DNA from: Delftia tsuruhatensis | Lineage (GTDB): Bacteria > Pseudomonadota > Gammaproteobacteria > Burkholderiales > Burkholderiaceae_C | Direction of reading: 5' to 3' | Assembly: GCF_903815225.1 (NCBI RefSeq) | Contig: NZ_LR813084.1 | Span: 3,514,501 to 3,578,500 of the forward strand | DNA: 64,000 bases | Part shown: positions 1 to 8,446 of the stretch, piece by piece | Numbering within the stretch: position 1 is the first letter of the stretch | Layout of the letters: every line of letters begins with the position of its first letter | Position numbers and translations under genes: made by a program | Notes under the pieces: model-generated | The model's input: only the letters and a program-made list of their open reading frames with translations | Told to the model about the DNA's origin: nothing | The model's database searches: none

Positions 1-272
1 GCGCAGCCCACGCTGGCCACGGCGAACAACGCCAGGCCGAAGTACAGCGGCGGCTTGCGGCCCACCATGTCGGAGACCGGCCCGTAGAGCAACTGGCCCA
101 CCCCCAGGGAAAGGAAGAACGCCGTGAGACTGGCCTGCACGGCGCCCACCGGGGCGCCAAGGCTGCTGCCGATCTGGGGCAGCGCGGGCAGGTACATGTC
201 GATGGCAAAGGGCCCGATGGCCGAAAGCAGGCCCAGGATCAGGGCCAGACGGAAAGAAGGAGAAGATGACAT
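1..272 (-). CDS. Bcr/CflA-type MFS drug exporter, N-terminal part (cut by window edge)
   Basis: The first 90 residues of an inner-membrane major-facilitator transporter are visible; the rest lies left of the window. The protein starts MSSSPSFRLALILGLLSAIG and soon has FAIDMYLPALPQI, the first-helix signature of the Bcr/CflA drug-resistance family. The loop VSDMVGRKPP after helix 2 is the classic MFS motif A. These proteins expel drugs such as bicyclomycin or chloramphenicol by proton antiport, but the substrate cannot be read from this fragment. The ATG at 272 is the only sensible start in this frame. Confidence 0.85.
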   Translation of the reverse strand, partial: MSSSPSFRLALILGLLSAIGPFAIDMYLPALPQIGSSLGAPVGAVQASLTAFFLSLGVGQLLYGPVSDMVGRKPPLYFGLALFAVASVGC

Positions 273-454
273 AGACGCGCCATTGTGGCGGCAAGCGCGC
301 CAGGCTGCTGGATGCTGCTCACATTTCCTGGGCATGGCGGCCTGCGCGCACCGCGCCCGGCGGCTTGCCATGGCACAAGTCCCAGCGCCGCAATGCTGTT
401 ACGCTCGGATACCGGTTCCCCATTCAAGAGGCTTTCCACCTGAACATCCACGCC

Positions 455-1180
455 ATGCCCCAAGCCCTTGCCCCTGCCACCGATCCCCTGCCCCGGTCCC
501 ACCGCCAGCAGTGCCCCCGACAGCCTTGCCGCCCGCGCACCACCGCGCTGCTGCTGGCCTGCGTGGCCGCGGCAGCCCATGCGCAACCGGCGGACCTGCC
601 CCCCGATGCCAGGCGCGGCAGCGCCACGGCGCTGGAGGTCTCGGAAGATGGCCGCTACGTGATAGACCGGCGTGCCCGGCTGCTGTGGCCCCGCTGCGTG
701 GAGGGCATGCACTGGAATGGCAAGGACTGCGCGGGCATGCCGCAGCTGTTCACGCACAAGCAGGCACAGGCCCTGGCGATCGAACGTGCGCAGCAGGACG
801 GTGTGCGCTGGCGGCTGCCGCGTGTCAACGAGCTGCGCCGGCTGATCTCGCGCGACATCCGGCCCCAGGGCCTGTCGCCCGAGCTGTTCCCTGGCGCGCC
901 GCGCGGCTGGCACTGGACGGGCACGGCCGCGGTGAACGCACGCCCCGTCAACCCCTACAACTACAGCAACATCTCGGGCAGCGCAGCGCCCCAGCTGTCG
1001 GCCCAGCAGGCCTGGGCCATTGACCTGGACAGCCTGGAGTCGCGGCCGGACATGGGTCGCGGCAACCAGCTTCTGGTGCGGCTGGTGCGCCCCATGCCCT
1101 CCGACAAGGCACAGACGCCCACGCCCCCGCGTCCAGACAGGCCGGGCCCTGGCAAGCCTGACCCGGACACCGAGGATTGA
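455..1180 (+). CDS. Exported DUF1566 (Lcl C-terminal-like) domain protein
   Basis: A 241-residue protein with a long basic N-region followed by the hydrophobic stretch TTALLLACVAAAAHAQ, which reads as a Sec signal peptide ending at AHAQ. The mature part has the features of the DUF1566/Lcl_C fold: WPRCVEGMHWNGKDCAG with two cysteines, then WRLPRVNELRRLI, then WHWTGT and a C-terminal VRLVRP strand. In other bacteria this domain occurs in cell-surface proteins, often with Cys-rich or fibronectin modules; no biochemical role is established. The C-terminal tail is rich in Pro and Asp. An in-frame ATG at 365 would add 30 residues, but 455 gives a more normal signal peptide. The next gene is convergent and ends 3 bp away. 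Confidence 0.65.
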   Translation: MPQALAPATDPLPRSHRQQCPRQPCRPRTTALLLACVAAAAHAQPADLPPDARRGSATALEVSEDGRYVIDRRARLLWPRCVEGMHWNGKDCAGMPQLFTHKQAQALAIERAQQDGVRWRLPRVNELRRLISRDIRPQGLSPELFPGAPRGWHWTGTAAVNARPVNPYNYSNISGSAAPQLSAQQAWAIDLDSLESRPDMGRGNQLLVRLVRPMPSDKAQTPTPPRPDRPGPGKPDPDTED

Positions 1181-1183
1181 CGC

Positions 1184-2089
1184 TCAGGCCGCGCGCAGCG
1201 AGGCCTTGAGGCTGGCGCCCAGCTCGGGCTTGTGCGCGAAGGGATCGGTGGGATTGCGACCCTGCACCACATCCTCCATGCGGGTCTGGACCGAGCCCAG
1301 GGCCTGGGGATGGCTGTAGATGTAGAACTGGTTCGCGGCCATGGCGTCAAAGACCTTGCGCGCCACGTCGGAGGCCGTCACCTTGCCCGAGCCCACGGCC
1401 TTCTCGCTCATGGCCTGGCCTATCTTCTGGCTGGCCGTCAACGGCTGCGCGGCCAGGTGGGCCGGGCGGTTGCGCTCGCTATGGCTGATGCCCGTGGGCA
1501 CGAAGAACGGGCACAGCACGCTGGCGCTGATCTGGTCGGAGACCAGGGCCAGATCCTGGTACAGCGTCTCGGTCAGGCTGACCACGGCATGCTTGCTGAC
1601 GTTGTAGATGCCCATGTTGGGCGGCGCCAGCAGGCCGGCCATGCTGGCCGTGTTGACGATGTGGCCCTCGAAGGATGGGTCGGTCCTGGCCGCCTCCAGC
1701 ATCATGGGCGTGAACAGCCGCACACCGTGGATCACGCCCCAGAGGTTGACTCCCAGCACCCACTGCCAGTCGGCGACGGTGTTCTCCCAGACCAGCCCGC
1801 CCGCACCCACTCCTGCGTTGTTGAACACGAAGTGCGGTGCACCGAACTGCCGGCGCACCTCGTCGGCCAGCGCCTGCATCTGGTCCGCGTCCGACACATC
1901 CACGCGGCGCGCCAGCACGCGCACGCCCAGGCCCTCGAACTCGGCCGCAGCCTTGTCCAGCGCCTCCTGCTGCACATCGACCAGCACCAGGTTCATGCCC
2001 AGCCCGGCACCGATGCGCGCGCACTCCAGGCCGAAGCCCGAGCCTGCGCCCGTCAGCACTGCGGTCTTGCCCTTGAAGTTCTTGATCAT
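1184..2089 (-). CDS. SDR family NAD(P)-dependent oxidoreductase
   Basis: A 301-residue classical short-chain dehydrogenase/reductase. It shows the Rossmann motif TGAGSGFG near residue 14, the NNAGVG motif near residue 90, the catalytic Ser in NTASMAG, and the YNVSK active-site Tyr/Lys near residues 160-165. It is longer than the usual 250 residues because of a C-terminal extension ending in ASLKASLRAA. The substrate is not evident; relatives act on hydroxyacyl or alicyclic alcohols. It is the last gene of a minus-strand run (SDR, thioesterase, MDR reductase, this SDR), 36 bp after the MDR gene. An SD-like AGGAGACAAG precedes the ATG. Confidence 0.85.
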   Translation of the reverse strand: MIKNFKGKTAVLTGAGSGFGLECARIGAGLGMNLVLVDVQQEALDKAAAEFEGLGVRVLARRVDVSDADQMQALADEVRRQFGAPHFVFNNAGVGAGGLVWENTVADWQWVLGVNLWGVIHGVRLFTPMMLEAARTDPSFEGHIVNTASMAGLLAPPNMGIYNVSKHAVVSLTETLYQDLALVSDQISASVLCPFFVPTGISHSERNRPAHLAAQPLTASQKIGQAMSEKAVGSGKVTASDVARKVFDAMAANQFYIYSHPQALGSVQTRMEDVVQGRNPTDPFAHKPELGASLKASLRAA

Positions 2090-2125
2090 GTCTTGTCTCC
2101 TTGTATGTTTTCTGGCGCGCGACGA

Positions 2126-3142
2126 TCAGATCAGCTTGACCAGCTGCTTGCCGAAATTCTTCCCCTTGAGCAGGCCCAGGAAGGCCGACGGCGCCGAGGC
2201 AATGCCCTGGGCGATGCTCTCGCGCGGGCGCAGCCTGCCCGTGCCCACGAGCTGGCCCAGTTCCTGCAGCGCATCGGGCCAGACCTCCATGTGCTCGCTG
2301 ACGATGAAGCCCTCGATGCGAATGCGGTTGACCAAGATCAGCGCGGGATTGGCCATGGGCAGCGGCTTGCCGTCGTAGCCCGCGATCATTCCGCACAGCG
2401 CGATGCGGGCGAAGGCATTGGTGCGCAGCAGCACGGCGTCAAGGATGTAGCCGCCCACGTTCTCGAAATAGCCGTCGATGCCCTGGGGGCAGGCCTGCTT
2501 GAGCGCCCGGGCCATGGACGGGGTATCCGGGTGCTCTCGGTAGTCGATGCAGGCGTCGAAGCCCAGCTCCTCGGTGGCATAGCGGCACTTTTCGGGGCCA
2601 CCCGCGATACCGACCACGCGGCAGCCGCGCGCCTTGGCCAGGGCCGCGAAGGCACTGCCCACGGCGCCCGTGGCCGCGCTGACCACCACGGTCTCGCCGG
2701 CCTTGGGGGCGATGATCTTGACGAGGCCGTACCAGGCCGTCACGCCCGGCATGCCCACCGCGCCCAGATAGTGCGACAGCGGCACATGGGTGGTGTCCAC
2801 CTTGCGCAGCATGCCCGGCGCATTGCCATCGACCACGCTGTACTCCTGCCAGCCGCCCATGCCCACGACCTTGTCGCCGGCCGCGAACTTGGGATGGCGG
2901 CTCTCGACCACCTCGCCCACGGTGCCGCCGATCATGACCTCGCCCAGCGGCTGGGGCTGGGCATAGCTCTTGCTGTCGTTCATGCGACCGCGCATGTAGG
3001 GGTCCAGGCTGAGGTAGTGGTGGCGCACCAGCACCTGGCCCTCGGCCAGCGCCGGGGTCTCGGAAGTGACGAGGCGGAAATTGCTCTCCACGGCTTCGCC
3101 TGCGGGGCGGTTGTCGAGCACGATCTGCTGGTTCACGGGCAT
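2126..3142 (-). CDS. NADP-dependent MDR oxidoreductase, CurA/prostaglandin-reductase-like
   Basis: A 338-residue zinc-independent medium-chain reductase of the YncB/CurA and leukotriene B4 dehydrogenase group. Characteristic segments are SLDPYMRGRM near residue 47, the nucleotide-binding VSAATGAVGS, then GIAGGPEKC and the family signature YFENVGG. Members reduce the double bond of alpha,beta-unsaturated ketones with NADPH. It lacks the catalytic and structural zinc ligands of alcohol dehydrogenases. It sits between a thioesterase and an SDR on the same strand, which fits a small catabolic or detoxifying operon. The ATG at 3142 follows AGGAGC. Confidence 0.88.
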   Translation of the reverse strand: MPVNQQIVLDNRPAGEAVESNFRLVTSETPALAEGQVLVRHHYLSLDPYMRGRMNDSKSYAQPQPLGEVMIGGTVGEVVESRHPKFAAGDKVVGMGGWQEYSVVDGNAPGMLRKVDTTHVPLSHYLGAVGMPGVTAWYGLVKIIAPKAGETVVVSAATGAVGSAFAALAKARGCRVVGIAGGPEKCRYATEELGFDACIDYREHPDTPSMARALKQACPQGIDGYFENVGGYILDAVLLRTNAFARIALCGMIAGYDGKPLPMANPALILVNRIRIEGFIVSEHMEVWPDALQELGQLVGTGRLRPRESIAQGIASAPSAFLGLLKGKNFGKQLVKLI

Positions 3143-3224
3143 GGGAAAAGCTCCTGTGGCATCGCTAACAAAGGCGCCGGCCCCGGTCCTGTCCGGGTCC
3201 CGGCCGGGGTAAAAGAGGGGCAGC

Positions 3225-3656
3225 TCAGTCGGTGGCGAGCGCGGTCAGGCTCTCGCCCGGCGCGGTCGGCTTGACCGCGCGCGGCATGTACTTGAAGGTG
3301 CCCGTGGCATGGCTGCACAGCCGGCCCGAGGCATCGAACACGCGCGCCTCGGTATAGGCCATGGAGCGCGTACGGTGCAGCACCACGCCCCTGGCCACCA
3401 GGGGGCCGCGCGCGGGCTGCATGAAGCTGGTCTTCATCTCGATGGTGACGCAGCCCATGTCGCGCTGCAGGCTTCGCGCGGCCACGGCCATGGTCACGTC
3501 CAGCAAGGTCATGGTGGCGCCGCCATGGGTCACGTCGAAGGTGTTCAGGTGCTCGGGACGTGCCTCGAAGCGCAATTCGGATTCCCCGTCCTCCATGTGG
3601 TGCAGCGTGAAGCCCAGATGGTCTACGAAAGGGATGCGGTGGCCAAAATCCAGCAA
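3225..3656 (-). CDS. PaaI/YbgC-type hotdog thioesterase
   Basis: A 143-residue single hotdog-fold protein of the PaaI acyl-CoA thioesterase family. The central helix segment THGGATMTLLDVTMAVAAR carries the conserved HGG and the acidic residue of the active site. These enzymes hydrolyse aryl- or acyl-CoA and often rescue CoA in degradation pathways. It is encoded 82 bp upstream of the MDR reductase on the same strand, so the two are probably co-transcribed. The actual acyl group is unknown. Confidence 0.85.
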   Translation of the reverse strand: MLDFGHRIPFVDHLGFTLHHMEDGESELRFEARPEHLNTFDVTHGGATMTLLDVTMAVAARSLQRDMGCVTIEMKTSFMQPARGPLVARGVVLHRTRSMAYTEARVFDASGRLCSHATGTFKYMPRAVKPTAPGESLTALATD

Positions 3657-3773
3657 GAAATTCTCCAGTTCAGATCTCGATGCCGCCGAGCATAAGCGCG
3701 CGCCGGGCCCGCCTGGCGCGGCGCGGCCGGATCCATGGAAAAAACTGTCACCTGGGGCGCAGCACGGCCGCGC

Positions 3774-4565
3774 TCAGCCCCCCACAAGGGCGCTGACGCC
3801 GCCGTCCACGGCCATCCACTGGCCCGTGATGTGCTTGCCGGCATCGCTGGCGTACAAAAGGGTCAGGCCCTTGAGGTCCTCGTCGTCGCCCAGGCGGCGC
3901 AGCGGCGCATGGGACTTCATCTCGTCCTCGCCCAGGGTCTCGATCAGCACGGCGGCCATCTTGGTCTTGAAAAATCCCGGGCAGATGGCATTGACGGTGA
4001 TGCCGTGCACGCCCCACTCACCAGCCAGCGCGCGCGTGAAGTTGATCACCGCGCCCTTGGAGGTGTTGTAGGCGATGGTCTTCATCCCCAGCGGATTGCC
4101 ACCCAGTCCCGCGATCGAGGCCAGGTTGATGATGCGACCGCTGCCGCGCGGGATCATGCTGCGCCGCGCGATCTGCTGGCTCAGCAGGAAGTAGCCGCGC
4201 ACGTTGAGGTTCATCACCTTGTCCCAGGCCGCCACCGGGTGTTCCTCGGCCGGCGCGCCCCAGCTGGCGCCTGCGTTGTTGATGAGGATATCCACCTGGC
4301 CCAGACGCTCCAGGGTCTCGGCGGCCAGGCGCTCGATGTCGGCCTCGTTGGCGCAGTCGGCGGCGATCCAGCGCGCATCGATGCCCGCGGCCTGCAGCTC
4401 GGCGGCGGCTTCCTCCAGGTCGGCGGCCTTGCGCGAGGTCAGCATGATCCGGGCGCCGGCCTCGCCCAGCGCATGGGCCATCTGCAAGCCCAGGCCGCGC
4501 GAGCCGCCGGTCACCAGGGCCGTCTTGCCCGTGAGGTCGAAAAGTTGCTGCACATTGCGAGTCAT
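3774..4565 (-). CDS. SDR family oxidoreductase (gluconate 5-dehydrogenase/FabG-like)
   Basis: A 263-residue classical SDR. It has the Rossmann motif TGGSRGLGLQ, NNAGASWG, the catalytic Ser in INLASIAG, YNTSKGA with Tyr and Lys, and the typical C-terminal VDGGVSALVGG. The substrate cannot be assigned; close forms are annotated as gluconate 5-dehydrogenase or FabG-like reductases. Start ATG 4565 (MTRNVQQLF) follows GGAGACAGACAG. It is probably the first gene of the minus-strand set 4565 to 1184, although a 117-bp gap separates it from the thioesterase gene. Confidence 0.85.
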   Translation of the reverse strand: MTRNVQQLFDLTGKTALVTGGSRGLGLQMAHALGEAGARIMLTSRKAADLEEAAAELQAAGIDARWIAADCANEADIERLAAETLERLGQVDILINNAGASWGAPAEEHPVAAWDKVMNLNVRGYFLLSQQIARRSMIPRGSGRIINLASIAGLGGNPLGMKTIAYNTSKGAVINFTRALAGEWGVHGITVNAICPGFFKTKMAAVLIETLGEDEMKSHAPLRRLGDDEDLKGLTLLYASDAGKHITGQWMAVDGGVSALVGG

Positions 4566-4748
4566 CTGTCTGTCTCCTGGTCCGGGATTGCATGCCCGTG
4601 GTGATTGAGGGGGGGGCGGCACCCTGGCAGCGCGGCCCGCAGCGGCGATTGTGCAAGTCGCATCCCGCCGGACATGTCGCATGCGTGTCCGCCAACGCAA
4701 TGTCCGGGCCGGCGATACGATGGCTGCCGGTCCGCCCTCCCGACCACC

Positions 4749-5651
4749 ATGCCGACACCCACGCCACAGACCCCGCCCGCCTGGCTCAAGGCCGCCCCCG
4801 CCCTGTTCCTTTTGCTGTGGTCCAGCGGCTTCGTGGTGCTCAAGGTGGGACTGGCCTACGCGGACCCCATGACCTTCCTGGCGCTGCGCTATGCATGCGT
4901 GGTGGCGCTGCTGCTGCCTTTGCTGCTGTGGCTGCGGCCCGCCATGCCACGCAGCGCCTCGCAATGGACCAGTCTGGCCGTGATCGGCCTGCTGCTGCAG
5001 GCCGGCTACTTCTGCTGCACCTATCTGTCGCTCAAGCTGGGCATGTCGGCCGGGGGCCTGGCCCTGATCACCTCGCTGCAACCCATACTCATCGGGCTGC
5101 TGGCGCCGCTGATCGCGCACGAACGTGTCGATGCGCGGCGCTGGGCCGGCCTGGCGCTGGGCGTGCTGGGGTCGGCCCTGGTGATCGTCTCCAAGGCATC
5201 TGTGGACCTGCTGTCACCTGCCGGCCTGCTGTTCGCCGTAGCCGCGCTGCTGTGCATCACCGGCGGCACACTCTACGAAAAGCGCTACGGCCGACCCGTG
5301 CATCCCGTCAGTTCCAACTTCGTGCAATACGGGGTCGCCCTGCTGGTTACCGCGCCACTGGCCGTCCTTCTGGAGCCGATGCACATCGCCTGGACGGGGC
5401 CGCTGCTGGCCTCGCTGGGCTATCTGGTGCTGTGCAACTCGCTGGTCGCCATCACGCTGCTGCTGGCCATGATCCGGCACGGCGAGGCCTCCAAGGTGTC
5501 GGCCCTGTTCTTCCTGGTACCGCCCTGCACGGCCTTCATTGCATTGCTGGTATTGGGCGAAGCCATACCCCCCCTGGCCTGGCCGGGGATGGCGCTGGCG
5601 GCGCTGGGCATTCTTCTCGTGACCTGGCGCCCCGGCGCCGCCGCACCTTGA
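4749..5651 (+). CDS. DMT superfamily (EamA) transporter
   Basis: A 300-residue inner-membrane protein with about ten hydrophobic helices arranged as two EamA repeats. The first repeat opens FLLLWSSGFVVLKVGL, a hallmark of RhaT/EamA exporters, and the second covers the last 140 residues. Family members export amino acids or other small metabolites. The start MPTPTPQTPP was chosen over an upstream in-frame ATG because the first hydrophobic helix then begins at a normal distance. It diverges from the SDR gene and converges on the methyltransferase gene. Confidence 0.85.
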   Translation: MPTPTPQTPPAWLKAAPALFLLLWSSGFVVLKVGLAYADPMTFLALRYACVVALLLPLLLWLRPAMPRSASQWTSLAVIGLLLQAGYFCCTYLSLKLGMSAGGLALITSLQPILIGLLAPLIAHERVDARRWAGLALGVLGSALVIVSKASVDLLSPAGLLFAVAALLCITGGTLYEKRYGRPVHPVSSNFVQYGVALLVTAPLAVLLEPMHIAWTGPLLASLGYLVLCNSLVAITLLLAMIRHGEASKVSALFFLVPPCTAFIALLVLGEAIPPLAWPGMALAALGILLVTWRPGAAAP

Positions 5652-5660
5652 GGCCGGCGC

Positions 5661-6383
5661 TCAATCCCCGAACAGCGAGCGCGTGCCGCCCCAGGCCGCC
5701 CCCTCGATCTCCAGCATGCGCAGCTTGGTCAGCGCGCCGCCGCCGCCCGAAAAACCACCTGGCCGGGATCCGGCAGCCAGCACCCTGTGGCAGGGAATCA
5801 CAGGTGCGAAGGGATTGAGGCCCAGCGCCTGCCCCACGGCGCGCGACAAGCCCACCTCGCCCAACTCCCGGGCGATCTCGCCATACGTGCGCGTATGGCC
5901 CGGAGCGATGGCGCGCGTCAGCGCGTAGACGCGGCAGTGGAATTCGGACACGCCATGCCAGTCCAGTGCCAGTTCGGCCAGATCAGGCAGTGCGTCGTCC
6001 GCATGCGGGGCACGCCGGCTGCGCAGGTCGGGCAGCACGGGGCCGTCACGCAGCTGCCGGGCACCGGCGGCGGGCGGTGGCTGCTCGCTCCATTCGCCGT
6101 AGCCCGCCATGAGCACCTGCACGCCGGCAATCGCCTGCACCACGTTGTCCGGAAGGTCCTGCGCCCGTGCCGCAGGGGCATAGCTGCCCGGGCGGCGAAG
6201 TTGCACGCCGCGCAGCATGCGCGTGCGCGTGGCGGCCGGACCATCGACCTCGGGCAGTTGGAAGGCCACCAGGCCGCCAGGGCCCCAGGCCACCCCACAG
6301 GGGCCGACGCGCGTGGCGAACAGCGCATGGCCGGTGGGTTCAGGATTGCGGGCGGCGCTGGCGCCCGGCATGTCTTGGTTCAT
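5661..6383 (-). CDS. ogt: Methylated-DNA--protein-cysteine S-methyltransferase
   Basis: A 240-residue O6-alkylguanine-DNA alkyltransferase. The C-terminal domain from about residue 146 contains RTYGEIA, then PFAPVIPCHRVL with the methyl-acceptor Cys198, and FSGGGGALTK with the conserved Gly-rich wing. It removes alkyl groups from guanine or thymine in DNA in a suicide reaction. It is longer than the usual 160-180 residues because of an extended, poorly conserved N-terminal region. The start (MNQDMPG) is preceded by AAGGAGAG. Its promoter region, shared with the divergent 104-residue gene, carries two LexA-type boxes. Confidence 0.88.
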   Translation of the reverse strand: MNQDMPGASAARNPEPTGHALFATRVGPCGVAWGPGGLVAFQLPEVDGPAATRTRMLRGVQLRRPGSYAPAARAQDLPDNVVQAIAGVQVLMAGYGEWSEQPPPAAGARQLRDGPVLPDLRSRRAPHADDALPDLAELALDWHGVSEFHCRVYALTRAIAPGHTRTYGEIARELGEVGLSRAVGQALGLNPFAPVIPCHRVLAAGSRPGGFSGGGGALTKLRMLEIEGAAWGGTRSLFGD

Positions 6384-6455
6384 GGCGGATGCATCTCTCC
6401 TTGCCCGGGATTGTGGCTCCGCCGCCACCACGGCAGCAGAACACTGCATAAAACA

Positions 6456-6493
6456 CTGGATGAACAGCCAGTTATTACTGTATATTTCACCAG
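6456..6493. promoter_or_regulatory. Two tandem LexA (SOS)-type boxes in a divergent promoter
   Basis: Two CTG-N10-CAG dyads lie at 6456-6471 and 6478-6493, with centres 22 bp (about two helical turns) apart. The second reads CTGTATATTTCACCAG inside TACTGTATATT, matching the left half of the proteobacterial LexA consensus exactly; the first is CTGGATGAACAGCCAG. The second box overlaps a plausible -10 element (TATATT, 6481-6486) for the plus-strand gene starting at 6517. On the other side lies the ogt gene. LexA recognition is inferred from sequence match. Confidence 0.6.
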
Positions 6494-6516
6494 TCATCAT
6501 CCTCACATCGTGAATC

Positions 6517-6831
6517 ATGGACATGCAAGAAGCCGCTTTCACCGTCACCCTGTGCGACTACCCGGGCCTGCCGGAGCATGAACGCAACAAGGCCGAGGCA
6601 CGCTATGCCCGCGTGCTGGAACGCCAGCTCGGCAGCGCCGAGCAGGTCAGCGAAGTCCTGTCCCTGGTACAGGGACTGGAGGACACCCCCCCCGAAGAAA
6701 TCAGCGACGACGCCAAGCTCGCCTTCCACCGCTGGATGAAGGCTGCGCGCGCCGCCACCGAGGCCGGCATGCAGGGTCTGGGCGACGGCGAATGCAGCTT
6801 CTTCGAAGTGCGTCGCGGCTGGCGGCATTGA
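6517..6831 (+). CDS. Conserved-looking hypothetical protein, possibly SOS-regulated
   Basis: A 104-residue soluble acidic protein that I do not recognise. It contains LCDYPGLPEHERNKAEARYA near the start, a helical middle rich in Glu and Leu, and ends FFEVRRGWRH. It has no signal peptide and no membrane segment. Its start codon lies 24 bp downstream of the second LexA-type box, so it is a candidate damage-inducible gene paired with the divergent methyltransferase. Codon usage matches its neighbours. No function is proposed. Confidence 0.65.
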   Translation: MDMQEAAFTVTLCDYPGLPEHERNKAEARYARVLERQLGSAEQVSEVLSLVQGLEDTPPEEISDDAKLAFHRWMKAARAATEAGMQGLGDGECSFFEVRRGWRH

Positions 6832-6855
6832 GCCCCGGCCACGCCGGCGCTGCCC

Positions 6856-8429
6856 TCAGGCCGCCGCTTGCCTGCCCAGCCGCTCGCGCAGCAGCCGGCG
6901 GTTGAGCTTGCCCACGGCGGTCTTGGGAATCTCCTGGACGAACAGCACGCGCTGCGGCTTCTTGTAGGAAGCCAGCTGCTGCGCCACATGGGCGATGAGG
7001 GCCTGGGGCTCGGCCTCATGGCCGGGCCTGAGCACCACCACGGCCGTGACCACCTCCACCCATTTGTCGTGCGGCGTTCCCACCACGGCGCACTCGCACA
7101 CCGCAGGATGGGTCATGAGCGCGTTCTCCACCTCCAGCGGGTAGATGTTGTAGCCACCGCTGATGATCATGTCGGACTTGCGGTCCTTCAGGTGCAGAAA
7201 GCCGCGCTCGTCCAGCACGCCCACGTCGCGCGTGCGCACCCAGCCGTCCGGCGTGAAGGTCTCGGCCGTGAGCTGGGGCGCGCCGTGGTAGCCGGCCACG
7301 GCCGAGGGCGCGCGCACGGTGATCTCGCCGGGCTCGCCCGCGGGCACGTCGCGGCCCTGGTCATCGAGCAGGCGCAACTCCACATCGATGCAGGGCTGGC
7401 CGCAGGCCGAGCCCATGAGCCCGTCCACATGGTCCTCGGGCCGGAGCACGGCCAGGCACAGCGGCACCTCGGTCTGGCCGTAGTACTGCCAGAAGCGCTG
7501 GCGGCCCCAGTGCGCCATGGCACGCTCCAGCACGGCGCGCGGCATGGGCGATGCACCGTAGATCACGTATCGGAGCGCCTGCACATCGGTCGTGGCGAAG
7601 TCCGCGTGCTCCAGCAGCATCTGCAGCATGGTGGGCACCAGGTTGATGGCCGTCACGCGCTCGCGCCGCAGCGTGGCCAGGAACTGGCCGGGCTCGAACC
7701 CCGGCAGGATCACGGTGCGCGCGCCCCGCAGCCAGAACGGCAGCACGAAGACGCCACTGGCATGGATCATGGATGCCGCATGCAGCATGGCGTCGTCCGG
7801 CGTGGCTGGCAGCAGGTTGAGCAGCACATTGCGGCAGATGCCCGCATAGGAGGCCTGGGTGTGCCGGGCGGCCTTGAGCGTGCCCGTGGTACCCGAGGTG
7901 AACAGGGTCAGCACCACGTCGTCGGGCGCGACCTCGATCTCGGGCCCGTGGTCGGGCTGCCCCTGGGCCAGCACCAGCAGATCGGCCGCCCCGTCCAACG
8001 CCGCACCCAGGCCCAGGCATGCCAGGCCGTGCACCGTGTCACGCAGCTCCTGCGCACGCGGCGCCAGCCCTTCGCCGAAGACCAGGTGCGTGCAGCCGGT
8101 CTCCCGCAGCATTGCCGCATGCTCGGCCAGTGAAAGGCGCGCGTTGAGCGGCACGCGGTTGAGCCCGCCTTTGACGCAGGCGAAGTCCAGCGGCACGCTG
8201 TACAGGCCGTTGCCCAGCAACAGGGCCACGTGCGCCCCTGCCCCACGCCCGCCCCATGCAGCGCATGCGCCAGCCGGCTGCTGAGCGCATCGACCTCGGC
8301 AAAGCTCATGCTCTGCCCGCCATAGGTGATGGCGGTGCGCGTCCCGTGTTGGCGCGCCCCCCGGCGGATCAGTTCCAGATATGTGGGCTGGCGCGCCTGC
8401 GCGCCGTCCGGCACGGTGTTCGAATGCAT
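6856..8429 (-). pseudogene. AMP-binding acyl-CoA synthetase, reading frame broken once
   Basis: An ANL-superfamily acyl-CoA ligase (ATP + acid + CoA to acyl-CoA) of about 524 residues if repaired. The N-terminus MHSNTVPDGAQ to about residue 65 (ALHGAGVGQG) is in one frame; the rest, from GAHVALLLGNG, is in another. The break lies near 8233 in a G-rich run and looks like one missing base. Downstream, all core motifs are intact: the P-loop LFTSGTTGTLK, the YGQTE adenylate motif, GWVRTRDVG, and PKTAVGKLNRR with the C-terminal catalytic Lys. Only 17 bp separate it from the upstream enoyl-CoA hydratase gene, so the two form an operon. It may be a real null allele or a sequencing error. Confidence 0.8.
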
Positions 8430-8446
8430 CAACGTCTCCTGCTTGC

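Noticed and set aside
1232-3274. 680-codon plus-strand open frame
   Set aside because: It is antisense to the SDR and MDR genes, which have full motifs; the translation is rich in His, Gln and Arg as expected for a shadow of high-GC genes.
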